Shown: positions 48,249 through 59,714 of the stretch, piece after piece
How the letters are laid out: every line of letters starts with the position of its first letter
Numbering within the stretch: the stretch's first letter is position 1
Assembly: GCF_954871325.1 (NCBI RefSeq)
Contig: NC_088775.1
Location: 30,171,561-30,235,560 of the forward strand
Direction: 5' to 3'
Length of the DNA stretch: 64,000 bases
DNA from: Gordionus sp. m RMFG-2023
Lineage: Eukaryota > Nematomorpha > Gordioida > Chordodea > Parachordodidae
The notes under the pieces: model-generated
Told to the model about the DNA's origin: nothing
Databases searched by the model: none
Seen by the model: only the letters and a program-made list of their open reading frames with translations
Program-made: the position numbers and the translations under genes

Positions 48249-48800
48249 CATAGTCAGATACAATTAATATAATATTTTCAGCTTTATTCCGAACCTTTCT
48301 TAATCTCGGGGGTTGCGTACCAAAAATATATTGTTCAATTTTTGGGTTGACGAATGTTCTAAGCGAAGAGCATCTAAAAATTTCCGAATAGAGGGATGAT
48401 GCGATGATAGGAGAGATGAGAATGCTCTGTGCTAACCTTTAAAAAATAATTGACCGAATATTTAAGATACTCCAAGAAGTTCCAAAGTAAATTATAAAAA
48501 ATAATTGTGTAATAATGATCAAAAGATAGCAATTTTTTTAAAAAAATTACCTTCAACTGTATTATTTGTTTTTGGGATTCCTTCCAATGTAGCAGCATAT
48601 TGATTACAAAAGGAAATTGGAAACCTTGGTGCTTGTCTATCCCAAGAAAATTTTTACCAATCCAATTCGCTTCATAGTATTTGTATGTAATAAGATTATT
48701 TAAAACTCTTTTATTATCTTGATAAAAGGGTGTTTGTAAAAGTCCATAAAAGGCATCAAATACGTCATCCATGGGAGCAAATGCAATTTTATGTCTAGAA
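48249..48800 (-). pseudogene. MULE (Mutator-like) transposase relic
   Basis: The minus strand reads FAPMDDVFDAFYGLLQ, then YYEANWIG, a P.....LLHWKES block, and LLWNFLEYLK. This order resembles the C-terminal half of MULE transposases of the FLYWCH/DDE type (D..DAF..L ... YFE..WIG ... WN ... VWKFLE.LK). A DYVN stretch ends exactly at the LTR element's duplication, and DYLRRIA-like text resumes at about 44200-44266 beyond it, so the retroelement inserted here. Stops and missing segments show it is dead. No terminal repeats were identified. Confidence 0.6.
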
Positions 48801-49082
48801 AATTAAAATGGCTATCTTGATTTAAATTTGCTAATTAGTTTATCCATATATTTTGGATAAATCTTTTTCTTTTAGTCTTATGATCCTTTTCTTCTATTTA
48901 TTCTGCAATTAGTTGGTAACTCCGTTTTAGTATAGATTTGATTTACCATTCTTTAAGATATAGATCTTACAAGGAAGATAAGAAACTGCATCAGCTTCAA
49001 TTAATTATTCAACCTATACATATTTTTAAAACTTTAAAAAACTTCTTCCATTATTAGTAACAGACATTTTGAGTGATGTTGG

Positions 49083-49235
49083 TATTGTTGTTAAAAAGCC
49101 CGATTTGAAACCGCCGTTTGTCTAAACCTTTCTGCCATCTATGAGCAAAATCTCCAGACTAGCATAATATTATTTTACTTATAATTTTGATCGGGCCGTC
49201 TTTAAAATTGACCCGAATCCGTCTTTTTACCATTA
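49083..49235. mobile_element. TAGTGTTGTTAAA-family MITE, short
   Basis: TATTGTTGTTAAAAAGCCC to CTTTTTACCATTA, flanked by GATGTTGG and GATGTTGC (7 of 8 identical). The centre holds the family's CTATGAGCAAAAT block. About 153 bp. Confidence 0.8.
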
Positions 49236-49243
49236 GATGTTGC

Positions 49244-50885
49244 CCTTAAGATATTTACAATAAAATAACTTAAAAATCTAACCGATCATTTTGTTTTTGC
49301 AAACCTAGGCTAATTTTCCTAATTCTGAATCTTGACAACTTGATCATATTCATTCTTCCACCAAATTCACTACATTTACATTTTCTCCTTCCTCATTACA
49401 ATATGAGGTGCGTTGATATTAAGTATTTCAGTGGGAATGAATAAATATTTTTTTAAACCGATAGTGGTTTGAACAACAATTATTTCTCTCCTATTTCATT
49501 CTTATTTTTATAAAATCTATCAAAAAATATTCAGGAACCAAAAATAGGGGGAAGGAGGGAGGTTAAGGTAGAGGGGGGGGGAAATAGGGCCTGTTTGCTT
49601 TTTACTATTTGGATATAGTTTATTTCGCTAATTTTTATTTTGTCTTTGTCTTGCTCCTTTTCGGCTTGACTATAAAATATAATATAGTAATATAGAGCAC
49701 AATATATAGATTTGGTCTATGTTAAGCAATATATGTATATTTTATAGGTATATAATAAAAGTATTAAATGTATTTTTATAGAAATATATTTTACCCTATT
49801 TCAACTAAAATTTAATTGATAACCTCCCTTTATTAATTTCTTTGCCTACCCGTAACTCCCCTTTAAAAAAATTAAAAGCAAAATGCACCTACCCCCCCCC
49901 CCTCATGTAGACGCTCTTTGTCTTAGAAACAAATGTTATTTTTTCGAAACAAAAGTTATTATTTAGAAAAAAACCTTGTGTAAAACAAATATTGTTTTTT
50001 TTTTCAATTCAGTTCTAAGGAGTATATATTCAGCCAATATTTTCTAATTTAAGTCCAAAGATTATGGGGAAATCAATTATTTATATGAACTCCTATTGTT
50101 AAAAAGCAAAAACAATTTTTGAACTCAGTCATCTCTGAGGAGATTTGTTACTCAGATGATATACCCACAAAAAACTAATGACAAATTGAATGCCTTCTTC
50201 TCAAATACTTGAATTATAAATTATATCCATTATTCTTCTTTATTGTAGAATTTGAGCCCCGTAATATAATATTTAAGCATATCTTTAAAAGAAATTATTA
50301 GTAAAATCTTTTCCTCTCTTGCTTAATTTAATTGTTTCCTAATATTATAAAAACAATACGATATCATGTTATTTCCTATTTTTTATGTTAGAAAAAATAT
50401 TCTTTTGTTTTTTTGCCTCAATATTAGATGTTGATACTAATATAAAAAAAACACCTTCTTCCCTATATATGATTTTTATAAAAAACATCTCTATGTAAAT
50501 AGTAGGAAAAAAGATGAGATTAACTCACTTTTTGATTAACCCTTAACTTTTCTGGCCTAACTTTGGAATAAAAATAAAGCATTTCTTACATTGATTTTTA
50601 CTAAATTTCACTCATATAAATCGTTTCATAGCTGTGTCCCCATAAAAAAATAAAATAATTATATCTCATTCAAACCAAAGAAAAAACAATATTAATTATT
50701 ATTATTTATATATTTCTATGCTCTTTTGCATGTGACTAATATTTACGGAATAGTTTTATAAACAAAATTGCAATCCATGAAAAAGTCAAGTATTATACAT
50801 TGATTAAAATAATATACTCTATTCATTATCAGAAATATGCAATTCACCCCCTGAGAATTAGATTATTTTATCTCCTGTTTATATC
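49244..50885. other. Gene-free stretch with G/C tracts
   Basis: A probable MITE lies at about 49530-49915, with AGGGGGAAGGAGGGAGG near its left end and a C-run before CTCATGTAG at its right. Termini were not resolved. No gene was recognised in the rest. Confidence 0.4.
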
Positions 50886-50889
50886 TTAG

Positions 50890-53085
50890 ATGTTTCACGA
50901 TTTGCAAAGGAGACTTATAGAGCCTCTATATAAAACGGCTGCATTCTCACGGATATCATAAAGGCGCAGCCTATCGATGTTTTAATTATGTGGAAGAGGA
51001 TTTAAATAGAAATTAAATATTTTCAGGATTTTATGAAGTATCGGAAACAAATTCTGAACATCTATTTAACTTAATTAAAGATATATTAATTAAACATTCA
51101 TTAGACATAGGCTTAAAACGAATTATTTGTTATTTGATATTCGATTCGAATTTTACGAATACGAATAACACAATTATTCGATTCGTTTCGAATCGAATAT
51201 TAATAATGAGAAAAATTATTCGTATTATTCGAAATTATTTATATAAATATTCGTAATTATTCGCAAATTTTTTATTGCAAGTAAAATAAAAAGAAGTAAT
51301 TAAATTTTCCTAGTGGATATCATTTCTTTTTATTTTATTTCCTATTATCAAATATCAAATCATAACAAGTTATATTTGCTGAAAAAGTTTAATGGAAGAA
51401 AAGGAAAAGCTACAAAGTAAAATATAATTATTTTATTTTGATTGTTTCTCTTTAATCATTTTTGATGTTATGAACAAGTCAAAACATTTTTATAGAGTGT
51501 GCCTCTTTCCCATATTCTCGAGCTCCTGGCAAATAAATAACTAAATTTTTTTGACTAGTTCTTATTATTTGATTAGGAAAATCTTTTTCCCATTTAGTAA
51601 CCTTATTTTTGGCAAATTTTAAAGATAATCTAATTCAGATAGTGCATTATAATATCTTCATCCTCTATTACATTGTCATAATCACTTCTATTAATAATTA
51701 AATAAAGGAAATTTATGCTACTAAAGTATTTTTAATAAATAAAATCTATAAAATACTTTCTAAAATTTTGTTATATTTTATAAGCAAAAATGACAATTAG
51801 TTTAGAGAATCCTTAAAAGTGTCATCTTTAAACATCTGCAAAATTTTTTTTGCAAAATATTTTATGAGCTTTAGAAAAATTTTCGAATCGAATAATGATT
51901 TTATTATTCGTACGAATACGAATAGCGCAATTATTCGATTCGTTTTTTTGTAGGCCTAATTAGACATCAAAAAATGCGGAGGTCAATGTTATGATGGAGC
52001 CTCTAATGTTAAAGGAAAGACAGGTTTTCAAACACGTCTTTATAATGAAGAATCTAGACCAATCTATGTATATTGTGCAGGTCATTAAATCTTGTGGTAC
52101 AAAATTCATTTAATGTACTATTGTAAAAATTCGCCATTTTATAGTAATGAAAAACATAATATCTTGTTTGAGTTTCTCCCAAACGCATGAAGACAAATCG
52201 TTTCAGGGGAAAATGATAGTTCAACTTCTTTAAGGCCATTATGCTCTATAAACAGGTGTTCGCTCAATATCAATAGAAAAGAATTATAAAATAATCAAAT
52301 TTTTTTTTATTTTACACTATAAATATATTTCGCAGTGAGGTTGCTACAAAAGCAAAAAAATCTATACCATTAGTATTAATAATTGAGAGTAAAAGATCCT
52401 TCTGTTCATTACATTAAAAATGTTAATCAGGATCAAAATTGTAGATGCAATGCAACAAGATGATAGTTTCGTTAAATTATGAAGAAGTGAATTTTAAGAC
52501 AAATAAATTATATTTAGAAAACACCCATTCTAAAGAGGCAGAAAAAAACACCTTCAAGATTCGAAGGCTTGAATTTATTGTATTGTTTCAGATGAGTTAT
52601 TAAATATTAGACAAATTTATTATGAAGCTTTAGATTATTTAATTGTAAGTATATAAAAAAATGTTTCAACAAACCAGTAATAATTCATTTAATTAATAAG
52701 GGGCAATTTGCGATCCAAAAACCTGATGGAAATCATGTTTCAAAATTCTATTTAGAAGATTTTGAAATGGATCATCAAATTCTTCATATAGATATGTTTT
52801 TGGACTACTCACAGTAGGGAAAATATACATTAATTTAGAGGACGATAACCATATTAAAAGAACCAAGAAAGAAAAAATTATTTAGATTTAGGAGTAGGCC
52901 AAATTTATTAAAATGCTATTAATACTTCCCAAATGTGATTGTTCTGTAAAACGGTCGTTATCAGGACTAACACGTCATAAATCTTATTCATGTTTTACGG
53001 TAAATTAGCAAAATCATATGGCAATTTTAATTGTTAATAAAGAAGCAAAAAAACCTTATTTTGAATATTTTTATAAATTAAAATA
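50890..53085 (+). pseudogene. hAT transposase relic (TTF/DUF4371-type), split by a MITE
   Basis: Plus-strand text includes SGFYEVSETNSEHLFNLIKD, ILIKHSLDI, then beyond the MITE KKCGGQCYDGASNVKGK, and RPIYVYCAGH. Near 52915-53080 it has LPKCDCSVKRSLSGLTRHKS. These match, in order, the hAT proteins with ...CRGQ.YDGASNMSG... and ...YVHC.AH.LNL. Many stops are present. A MITE is inserted at 51108-51958 after SLDI. Outer ends are not resolved. Confidence 0.75.
51108..51958. mobile_element. TAGGCCTA-ended MITE with ATTCGATTCG repeats
   Basis: TAGGCTTAAAACGAAT and ATTCG...TTTTTTTGTAGGCCTA are the ends, and ATTAGACA is duplicated exactly (51100-51107 and 51959-51966). Both arms are packed with CGAATACGAATA/ATTCGATTCG repeats (about 51145-51250 and 51885-51945). 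It splits the hAT relic's coding sequence. Confidence 0.9.
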
Positions 53086-53118
53086 TGAAGAAACATATTT
53101 TATTAAAAAAAATTGTGC

Positions 53119-53740
53119 TGATATTAAATATCGGTTCAGATCGGCACCGATATTTAGTGTTTTCAAAAATTATCGAGGTCGATAATTTTTACCCGATCCG
53201 ATATTTTTGACTATATGATTATATATAAAATTGTATGATTTTTTTTTATAAATAATTTTATAATAAATTAATGAGAAGAACTAAAATACAATTTATTTGT
53301 TATAATGTTTAAAAAAAAATTTAGCACTAAAAGAATTTTAAAATACCTAACCAATCACATTCAGTTAATGTTGTTAAACGGGTAGATTTAGCCAATTTTT
53401 AAAAAAGGAACTAAAGATTTTAGCCAAAAGTAAATTATTCAAGAATATTTACTTTGCCCACATATGGCAGAGTTTGGACTAATTTTAATATTTTGGCTAA
53501 GGTCTAGATTTCGTTATATTTATAAATCGGTCAAATGGAACTATTTCATAACACTACACATTCACACATAAACATTGCAAACATTTTAAATAAGATTAAT
53601 AACTTTTGAAGAATAAAAAAACAAAATACACTTAATCATTATTGAAAGTGATATTTTTATGAAATTGGTTCAAGGAAAGATGTTAATAAAAATCAATATA
53701 AATATCGGATCGGTGAAGAATTTGTGTATCGACATAGCGC
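53119..53740. mobile_element. Decayed relative of the 22483 hAT MITE
   Basis: Inverted AAATATCGG..CGGATCGG-type arms lie near 53125-53210 and 53700-53740. The termini are eroded and no duplication is clear. A TAGTG-family MITE lies inside. Confidence 0.55.
53366..53556. mobile_element. TAGTGTTGTTAAA-family MITE
   Basis: TAATGTTGTTAAACGGGTAG to TTCATAACACTA. CACATTCA occurs at 53356-53363 and 53557-53564 and is a likely target duplication, with two extra bases before the left end. Confidence 0.75.
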
Positions 53741-53744
53741 TAGT

Positions 53745-54815
53745 TCTTTTTTTTCTTTGGCCTTTCCTAGACAATTCGATGCTTGTTGGATAAAAAAATA
53801 CTTTATTCATGCACGTAATTCCTATTCTAAATGCTTAATCTCCATATTTTCTTATAATTAGTTTTTTTTTTAAATCAACGCGAAAATAAATATTTATGAC
53901 ATGACAATATAGATAAACATTATCCTTTTGCATTAGAAGTGGTTTCCTCCATGTTATAAAACAGAGTGAGGTCTAACTGCATTTTATATTTTTAGGAATT
54001 TATTAAAATTATGTAATTTAAATTAGAAAATAAATTCTGAGAGGAAAAATATATTTTAATTATTATAAAATACTCAAAAAAAAATTTCATTATAATATTA
54101 GGTTACATTTCAAAATGCCCCAAAATACATAAGCTACTAGCTTAGTTTAATATAGTAACATTTGCATTTCGCTATTGTCCATCTCTGAACGCAGCTAGCA
54201 TTTTTTTAAACTCAATATGCTACAAAACAATATGGCATCCTCAATTCAACGTATCATTTGGTGCGCGCCTGATATCCATTAACAAACAAATGGTGACATA
54301 TAAGACCTGTTGCTAGGCTCAATATTCAGAAGTAGTTAATAAACGATTAATTTTTTTTATTGGAAATCATTTGTCTCTTTGAAATATAAATTTTTAGTTG
54401 ACATAAGATGATCAGTTAGGCAAAAATGTAGATCCCCCACCTTAATTATCAATTATATATTAATTTGTGAGACTCAAATTTAATATTCTAATTGTTTTCG
54501 CTTTTAATTAATAACTTATTATTTAATGTTCGAAGGGGCGTATTTTTGCACCATTAACTTAATTACTCGGGTATTATAAAAGCTAGTGCTTTAGATTTAT
54601 ATTTTAGAAATGTTATGAATGATTATTATATAGTGAATAATATAATATTCGTACAAATTTTTATCGGTGCGAGATTTAAAATAAATATCTAATAACTTAT
54701 TTTAAGAATAAATTTTTTTTTAAAATGGCGTGACACAATCGATATTTTATATATCTTTAAATGGCATTCGTAGACGAATTATTTTTTATCTAGCTTTAAA
54801 ATCTAATAAACAATA
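53745..54815. other. Gene-free stretch
   Basis: Mostly AT-rich. A modestly GC-richer patch at about 54110-54330 (TTTGGTGCGCGCCTGATATC) has no long open frame. No bounded element was recognised. Confidence 0.4.
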
Positions 54816-54820
54816 TATAT

Positions 54821-57229
54821 GGTGAATTCCATATCAAATCAACCAAAAAAAGTCGATTCTCAACCCGACCCTCTTCAATTTTTCTTAAATTTTGCATAAT
54901 GGTAGTATAAACTATAACTAAGAAAAAAATGAAATTTTACCTCCCAACAAGGTTTACTCGCTAAGATATGGGCGTTTAAAGCGCGGAAAAATAGTACATT
55001 TTTGACAAAATGTGCCTCATTTATTTTCAAATATCTCGAGAAATAATTAAGTTAGAAAAATAATTTAAATTTTATTATGTAGCTTAATAATAGTTCTTTA
55101 ATATGACATAAAAATAAATATGATATAAATTTGATGAATGTCCAAAACCGGATGTATAAAACCGGAAATGGCCATAGAAAAAAAAAGGTATTTTTTTTTC
55201 GAAATTTTTTTTCCGTAGATAGATATAACACTGCTTTATATTTGTGCCAAATCCTAGCCTGGGATGAAAAAGGGTCTAGGAGTTATGACTCTTTATATGG
55301 CTTAAATTGATCAAAAATATCTTCATTTAATGAATACTTATGAAATAATGTTTTTTTTTAAATTTTGTCTAAATGATAGGCCCTAACTTTTTTTTATTTT
55401 TAATTGTTAACATGTTGTGACTGAAAATTACTTGACAAAATAATTCTAAACCAATTTATAACTTTATTTTTCTGAAATGCATAATTACATATAATATAAT
55501 AATTCATAATTATGTTTACAATATATCATATATTAAATTATCTAAAGAATTGGTATAAATTTTGACTTTAATTTTATTTTCATCAAGGGGAATATAAGCA
55601 TGGTATTTTTGTGTTCCCGGAATTCTTTTTGCTCTCAAAAATCTGCATTATTTGTTGCAAAGTTGAATAAATCCATTGGTGTCAAAATATGGTTTTGATA
55701 TGGCAGTTGCAAACTAGCTTGAGCTGCTAGTCGTTTTGTAATACCTCCTAAACTGTCGCACGGACTTATTCCATGAGCTGTAGCAAAAAAATGCCACTCG
55801 GCCTTTATACCAAAATCACATTCATGATTATAGAGATTTATGAAATTTTTTTTATTTTTATATTGGATTACGGCCCCAATCAGAAAAATAATAAATTTTG
55901 GTCAATGTATCAAATCTTTCTTTTAAAAATAAGATCATTTTAGTTTGAAATAAATAAAAGGCACAGGCATTGTGCTTTAAGCAATCTGATATCACCACTA
56001 AACTTATATGTTTTATAGTGTTGTCCTGACGATAATAAATGATAAAAGGGTGAATAGTGGACTGATTATTTGTCCAATGAAATCCCTGTGCATGGTCTTG
56101 CACTAAAAATGCATAATTTTCCGAAAAGTCAGCAATAACTAAGTATTCGCCAACATTTAAATTAGATTTTAAATTGTTTTGAAATAATGATTGTTGTGAT
56201 GCTATAAATGAATGTGGAATCAAATTGTCTAATTTCTCAATTAAATAATCTAGGAATTTATAAGCTGATTTTGTCAGCGTTTCGAGCGTAGTTCTATCAA
56301 CTACCAACCATTGTTTAAATGATATATAATCTATTGAATTCGTATCAAATAATATAATAAGTCTTTCTTTTATTTGGGATGATCCAGGACAAAATTTACA
56401 TTTATTGAAGTAACATCCAGGCTGGGCAGGATTGCAAAGACTTTGTGCAATACAATGTTTATAATCGTTTATTGGAGGATAATTATAATGATCATTATTG
56501 TTTGTAAGCTGTTTTAATTTTCCCCCTATTAAAATAAGCTTAAAATTTTGGTGTAGTGTGCAGATACACATGGTATGTGTACCTGGACCACCTGCTAAAA
56601 CACAGTTTTTGGGTCGTAAGAATGCAAATCTATTCACTCACAATATGTTAACAATTAAAAATAAAAAAAAGTTAGGGCCTATCATTTAGACATAATTTTT
56701 AAAAAAACATTATTTCATAAGTATTCATTAAATGAAGATATTTTTGATTAATTTAAGCCATATAAAGAGTCATAACTCCTAGACCCTTTTTTATCCCAGG
56801 CTAGGATTTGGCACAAATATAAAGCAGCGTTATATCTATCTATAGAAAAAAAATTTCGAAAAAAAAAATACCTTTTTTTTTCTATGGCCATTTCCGGTTT
56901 TATACATCCGGTTTTGGACATTCATCAAATTTATATCATATTTATTTTTATGTCATATTAAAGAACTATTATTAAGCTACATAATAAAATTTAAATTATT
57001 TTTCTAACTTAATTATTTCTCGAGATATTTGAAAATAAATGAGGCACTTTTTGTCAAAAATGTACCATTTTTCCGCGCTTTAAACGCCCATATCTTAGCG
57101 GGTAAGCCTTTTTGGGAGGTAAAATTTCATTTTTTTCTTAGTTATAGTATATACCACCAGTATGCAAAATTTAAAAAAAATTGAAAGGGGTCGGGTTGAA
57201 ACCTTGGTTGATTTGATATGGAATTCACC
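54821..57229 (-). mobile_element. Sola-like DNA transposon, copy 4 (internally deleted)
   Basis: GGTGAATTCCATATCAAATC and its inverse are the ends, with ATAT on both sides (54817-54820 and 57230-57233). Inverted repeats are about 590 bp (to about 55415, from about 56645) and well matched. Sequence is diverged from copies 1-3 but keeps the same block layout: TTCCATRTCAAAT at the tip, CCGACC some 40 bp in, and a G..TT.AA.G.GC block around 150 bp. It lies between the host genes. The coding region abuts the right repeat directly, so the N-terminal third has been deleted. Confidence 0.85.
55560..56637 (-). pseudogene. Transposase remnant of Sola-like copy 4
   Basis: The minus strand opens at the repeat edge with FAFLRPKNCVLAGGPGTHTM, then CTLHQN, CNPAQPGCYFNKCKFCPGS, FKQWLVVDRTTLETL, LVIADFSENYAFLVQDHAQG, ISDCLKHN, IYYFSDWG and, after a frame change, YKNKKNFINL...HFFATAHG...CDSLGGITKRLAA. 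The first 259 codons are open. The N-terminal finger and helix-turn-helix region are absent, the tail is broken, and the C-terminal WW..YI domain is mostly missing. Confidence 0.8.
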
Positions 57230-57676
57230 ATATATATTAATAATATATTAATGCATTCTACTTAGTAAATATTATAAAACGGTTAACAACTTATATACTA
57301 TATTATAAGCAAATAATTAATATTATGAAACCATCATCTATGAGCGGTAGGTAGAAACATAAAACTATTGACTAAATATTTAATTAACAAATTTCCAAAA
57401 TTTAAGACTAAACAAATATAATTGCTAAAGTATAAAAATACATGATAAAACAAATATTCTCAATACGTACATAGTTATTTGGAGATGAGGAAACCTGTGA
57501 GGGTTAGTCTATAAGATAAGATATAAATTAGGTATGTATAACAAAGGCCTGACTAGGCTAAGTTTTAATTAATATAAAAGCCTCTCTTTTAATAATAATA
57601 AAAGTGGTGGGTGTCTTCTTACTGACCCATCGACAGTTGCTATTGTAAGTCGGGTTTTTAGAAAAACAATTATATA

Positions 57677-57970
57677 TCATTGGGCCTCGTTGTGTCTTTG
57701 GGCTATTCTTTTCAAGATGGCGGCCGAAGATATACCTTCACTCGGTTCATCGTCGTTCTCTATATTACGTAAATTACGAGAAGACCAATCAGATCCTTTT
57801 ATTTTGATGGTGGCAGCTGGAACTTTGAAATCGTGTGACGTAGAAGCGGTATCACGGAATATGTTGCGCGACTTTGTGGGTAATGATGACATCCTTTTAA
57901 GTGGACGGGAATCGAGTTGGGAATAAAATAACTCCTCTTGCGTCAATAACGGTTGCTTGATCACCGGCAT
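57677..57970 (-). CDS. Unrecognised small protein, 97 codons
   Basis: Minus-strand ATG to TGA in one piece, GC-richer than its surroundings and with balanced composition: MPVIKQPLLTQEELFYSQLD, later FKVPAATIKIKGSDWSSRN, ending ISSAAILKRIAQRHNEAQ. No signal peptide or membrane segment. It is basic and Ser-rich with a short amphipathic C-terminal helix, so probably a soluble or disordered protein. No close repeat copies were seen in the window, which argues for a host gene. A pyrimidine tract (TTTTCTTTTTTTAC) about 50 bp upstream could belong to a splice acceptor, so an upstream exon is possible. I do not recognise the family. Confidence 0.6.
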   Translation of the reverse strand: MPVIKQPLLTQEELFYSQLDSRPLKRMSSLPTKSRNIFRDTASTSHDFKVPAATIKIKGSDWSSRNLRNIENDDEPSEGISSAAILKRIAQRHNEAQ

Positions 57971-58682
57971 TTTTTGAGGAGTGACTTATTTCATTAGTTT
58001 TTTTTGTAAAAAAAGAAAATTTTAATTAAATCATTCTTAATCACGTAAAAAAAAGATCAAATTTGAAATGGTACAAGCGTATAAACTAATACCTTACAGT
58101 TTGAAATGATACCCTCCAAATTTAGATGATAATTTACACTATAAAATTAGAAACAAAGATCTACCAATAACACATTTCTGCCGATATAGATACTTACATT
58201 TTTAAAAAATAATGGTGAATTTTTTTAAATAGAGTACTCAGGATTAGGCATGGCAGTTACCTCAAAAAGTGTTCATGGTTCCGTTATGATTATTCGGAAT
58301 AAACGGTTACAAAAAGTTCGTCGTTACATAATTAAAAATAAGAATAAATGAAGATCGAAAAATGTGATAAAGAATCTTATCGATTCATTACTTTGTAAAG
58401 TCTAAAATAAAAAGGAGTATAAAGTATAGGGAAACTAGTTTATTAATATTTGATTGTCTAAATTTAATATAACAATCAAATATTATCATCTTAAGCATAT
58501 GATAATAGTGTTAAATTTCTTAAATAAAACATCATTTTTGTCTTCTGTTTGGTTTATTAATTAATTTATAAACGAAAATAAGGGTTCTATGGAAGAGTAA
58601 ATTTATATAGTAGCAAATAAATATTTATCTGATTTCAAATTATATATGGTGAGGCTAAAAATATATGATTATTTCTCGATGA
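57971..58682. other. Upstream flank of the small gene
   Basis: AT-rich with no open frame of note. It runs up to the duplicated octamer of the hAT element at 58691. A promoter for the 57677-57970 gene could lie here, but no clear motif stands out. Confidence 0.35.
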
Positions 58683-59714
58683 TATGTATTCATAGGCGTA
58701 GCCAGGGGGGGGGTGACAAGGAGAAATCCCCCCCTTCAGAAATTTATCACTTTTTGTGAATATCATTTTAAGCTAATAAAAAATACCCCCCTTAGTCCTC
58801 CCCCAACTCCCTGACCCCCCAAGTATGCATATATCTTAAATAATAATTTGAAAGAAAGAATGTAAAAGTTGATATATTTTTAAGCTAAAAATATTCATCA
58901 TAATTTATACATTTTTGGAAAAAAAGCATTTATATATAAAAAAAGTGAACCAAAAATGTTTTTTAAGAAATGGAATACAAACCAAAGATAAGTCTTAAGA
59001 CAAAAGAGAAATGTATTATAATTATTAATAATAGATCATAAAATTACTAAATAATATAATATACAAATATAATTTTTTTATAGAGTAATTTTAATTTATT
59101 TATCTTAATAAAAGTAAAATATATTTATAAAACTATTGATAAAATTAAATCATAAATTAAATAAAAAAATTAAAGCACAATACAAACAGTGGAATATTAT
59201 ATGCCGTAGATTTAGAGTATATCTAATTTTATCAATTATCATATGACAATCAAATCATTTATACCAATATAGCGAATTATATATTTTACAGAAAACTATA
59301 AAATATTGATAAGGACATCAGAAAATATCTTTTAGATTAATTTTTAATATTTAAAATAAATAGATAGCGTTAAATAATTGAATGCAATTGTTGCTATATT
59401 ATTTATCAAGAGCATTGATTAGTAAAATTTGTTAAAATATTAACTGTAATATATTGTCTAATTGTCAAATATGTATGTAAAAGTGGAATTTTATCTAGTA
59501 TTTTATAACCAGTTCTATATAATAGAGGAATATCAACTATATGTCTATGTCTACTTACTCTTTAAAAATAAATTTTCTTAAACTTGTTTGGAATAAATTA
59601 TTACCATGCTTTTATATTAACGTATATACAAGTAATTTATTATATTTTATATAAACAATAAAAATATATTTCATTTGTTCCAGGCTTATTTTTTTTTATA
59701 AAATTAACCTCCTA

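Noticed and set aside
48374-48772. Host gene at 48.4-48.8 kb
   Set aside because: The open frame aligns in motif order with MULE transposase and continues across the LTR insertion, so it is read as transposon debris.
57690-57926. Plus-strand 78-codon frame over 57.7-57.9 kb
   Set aside because: It lies antisense to the minus-strand 97-codon frame, which is longer and has a more protein-like composition. Neither is proven.
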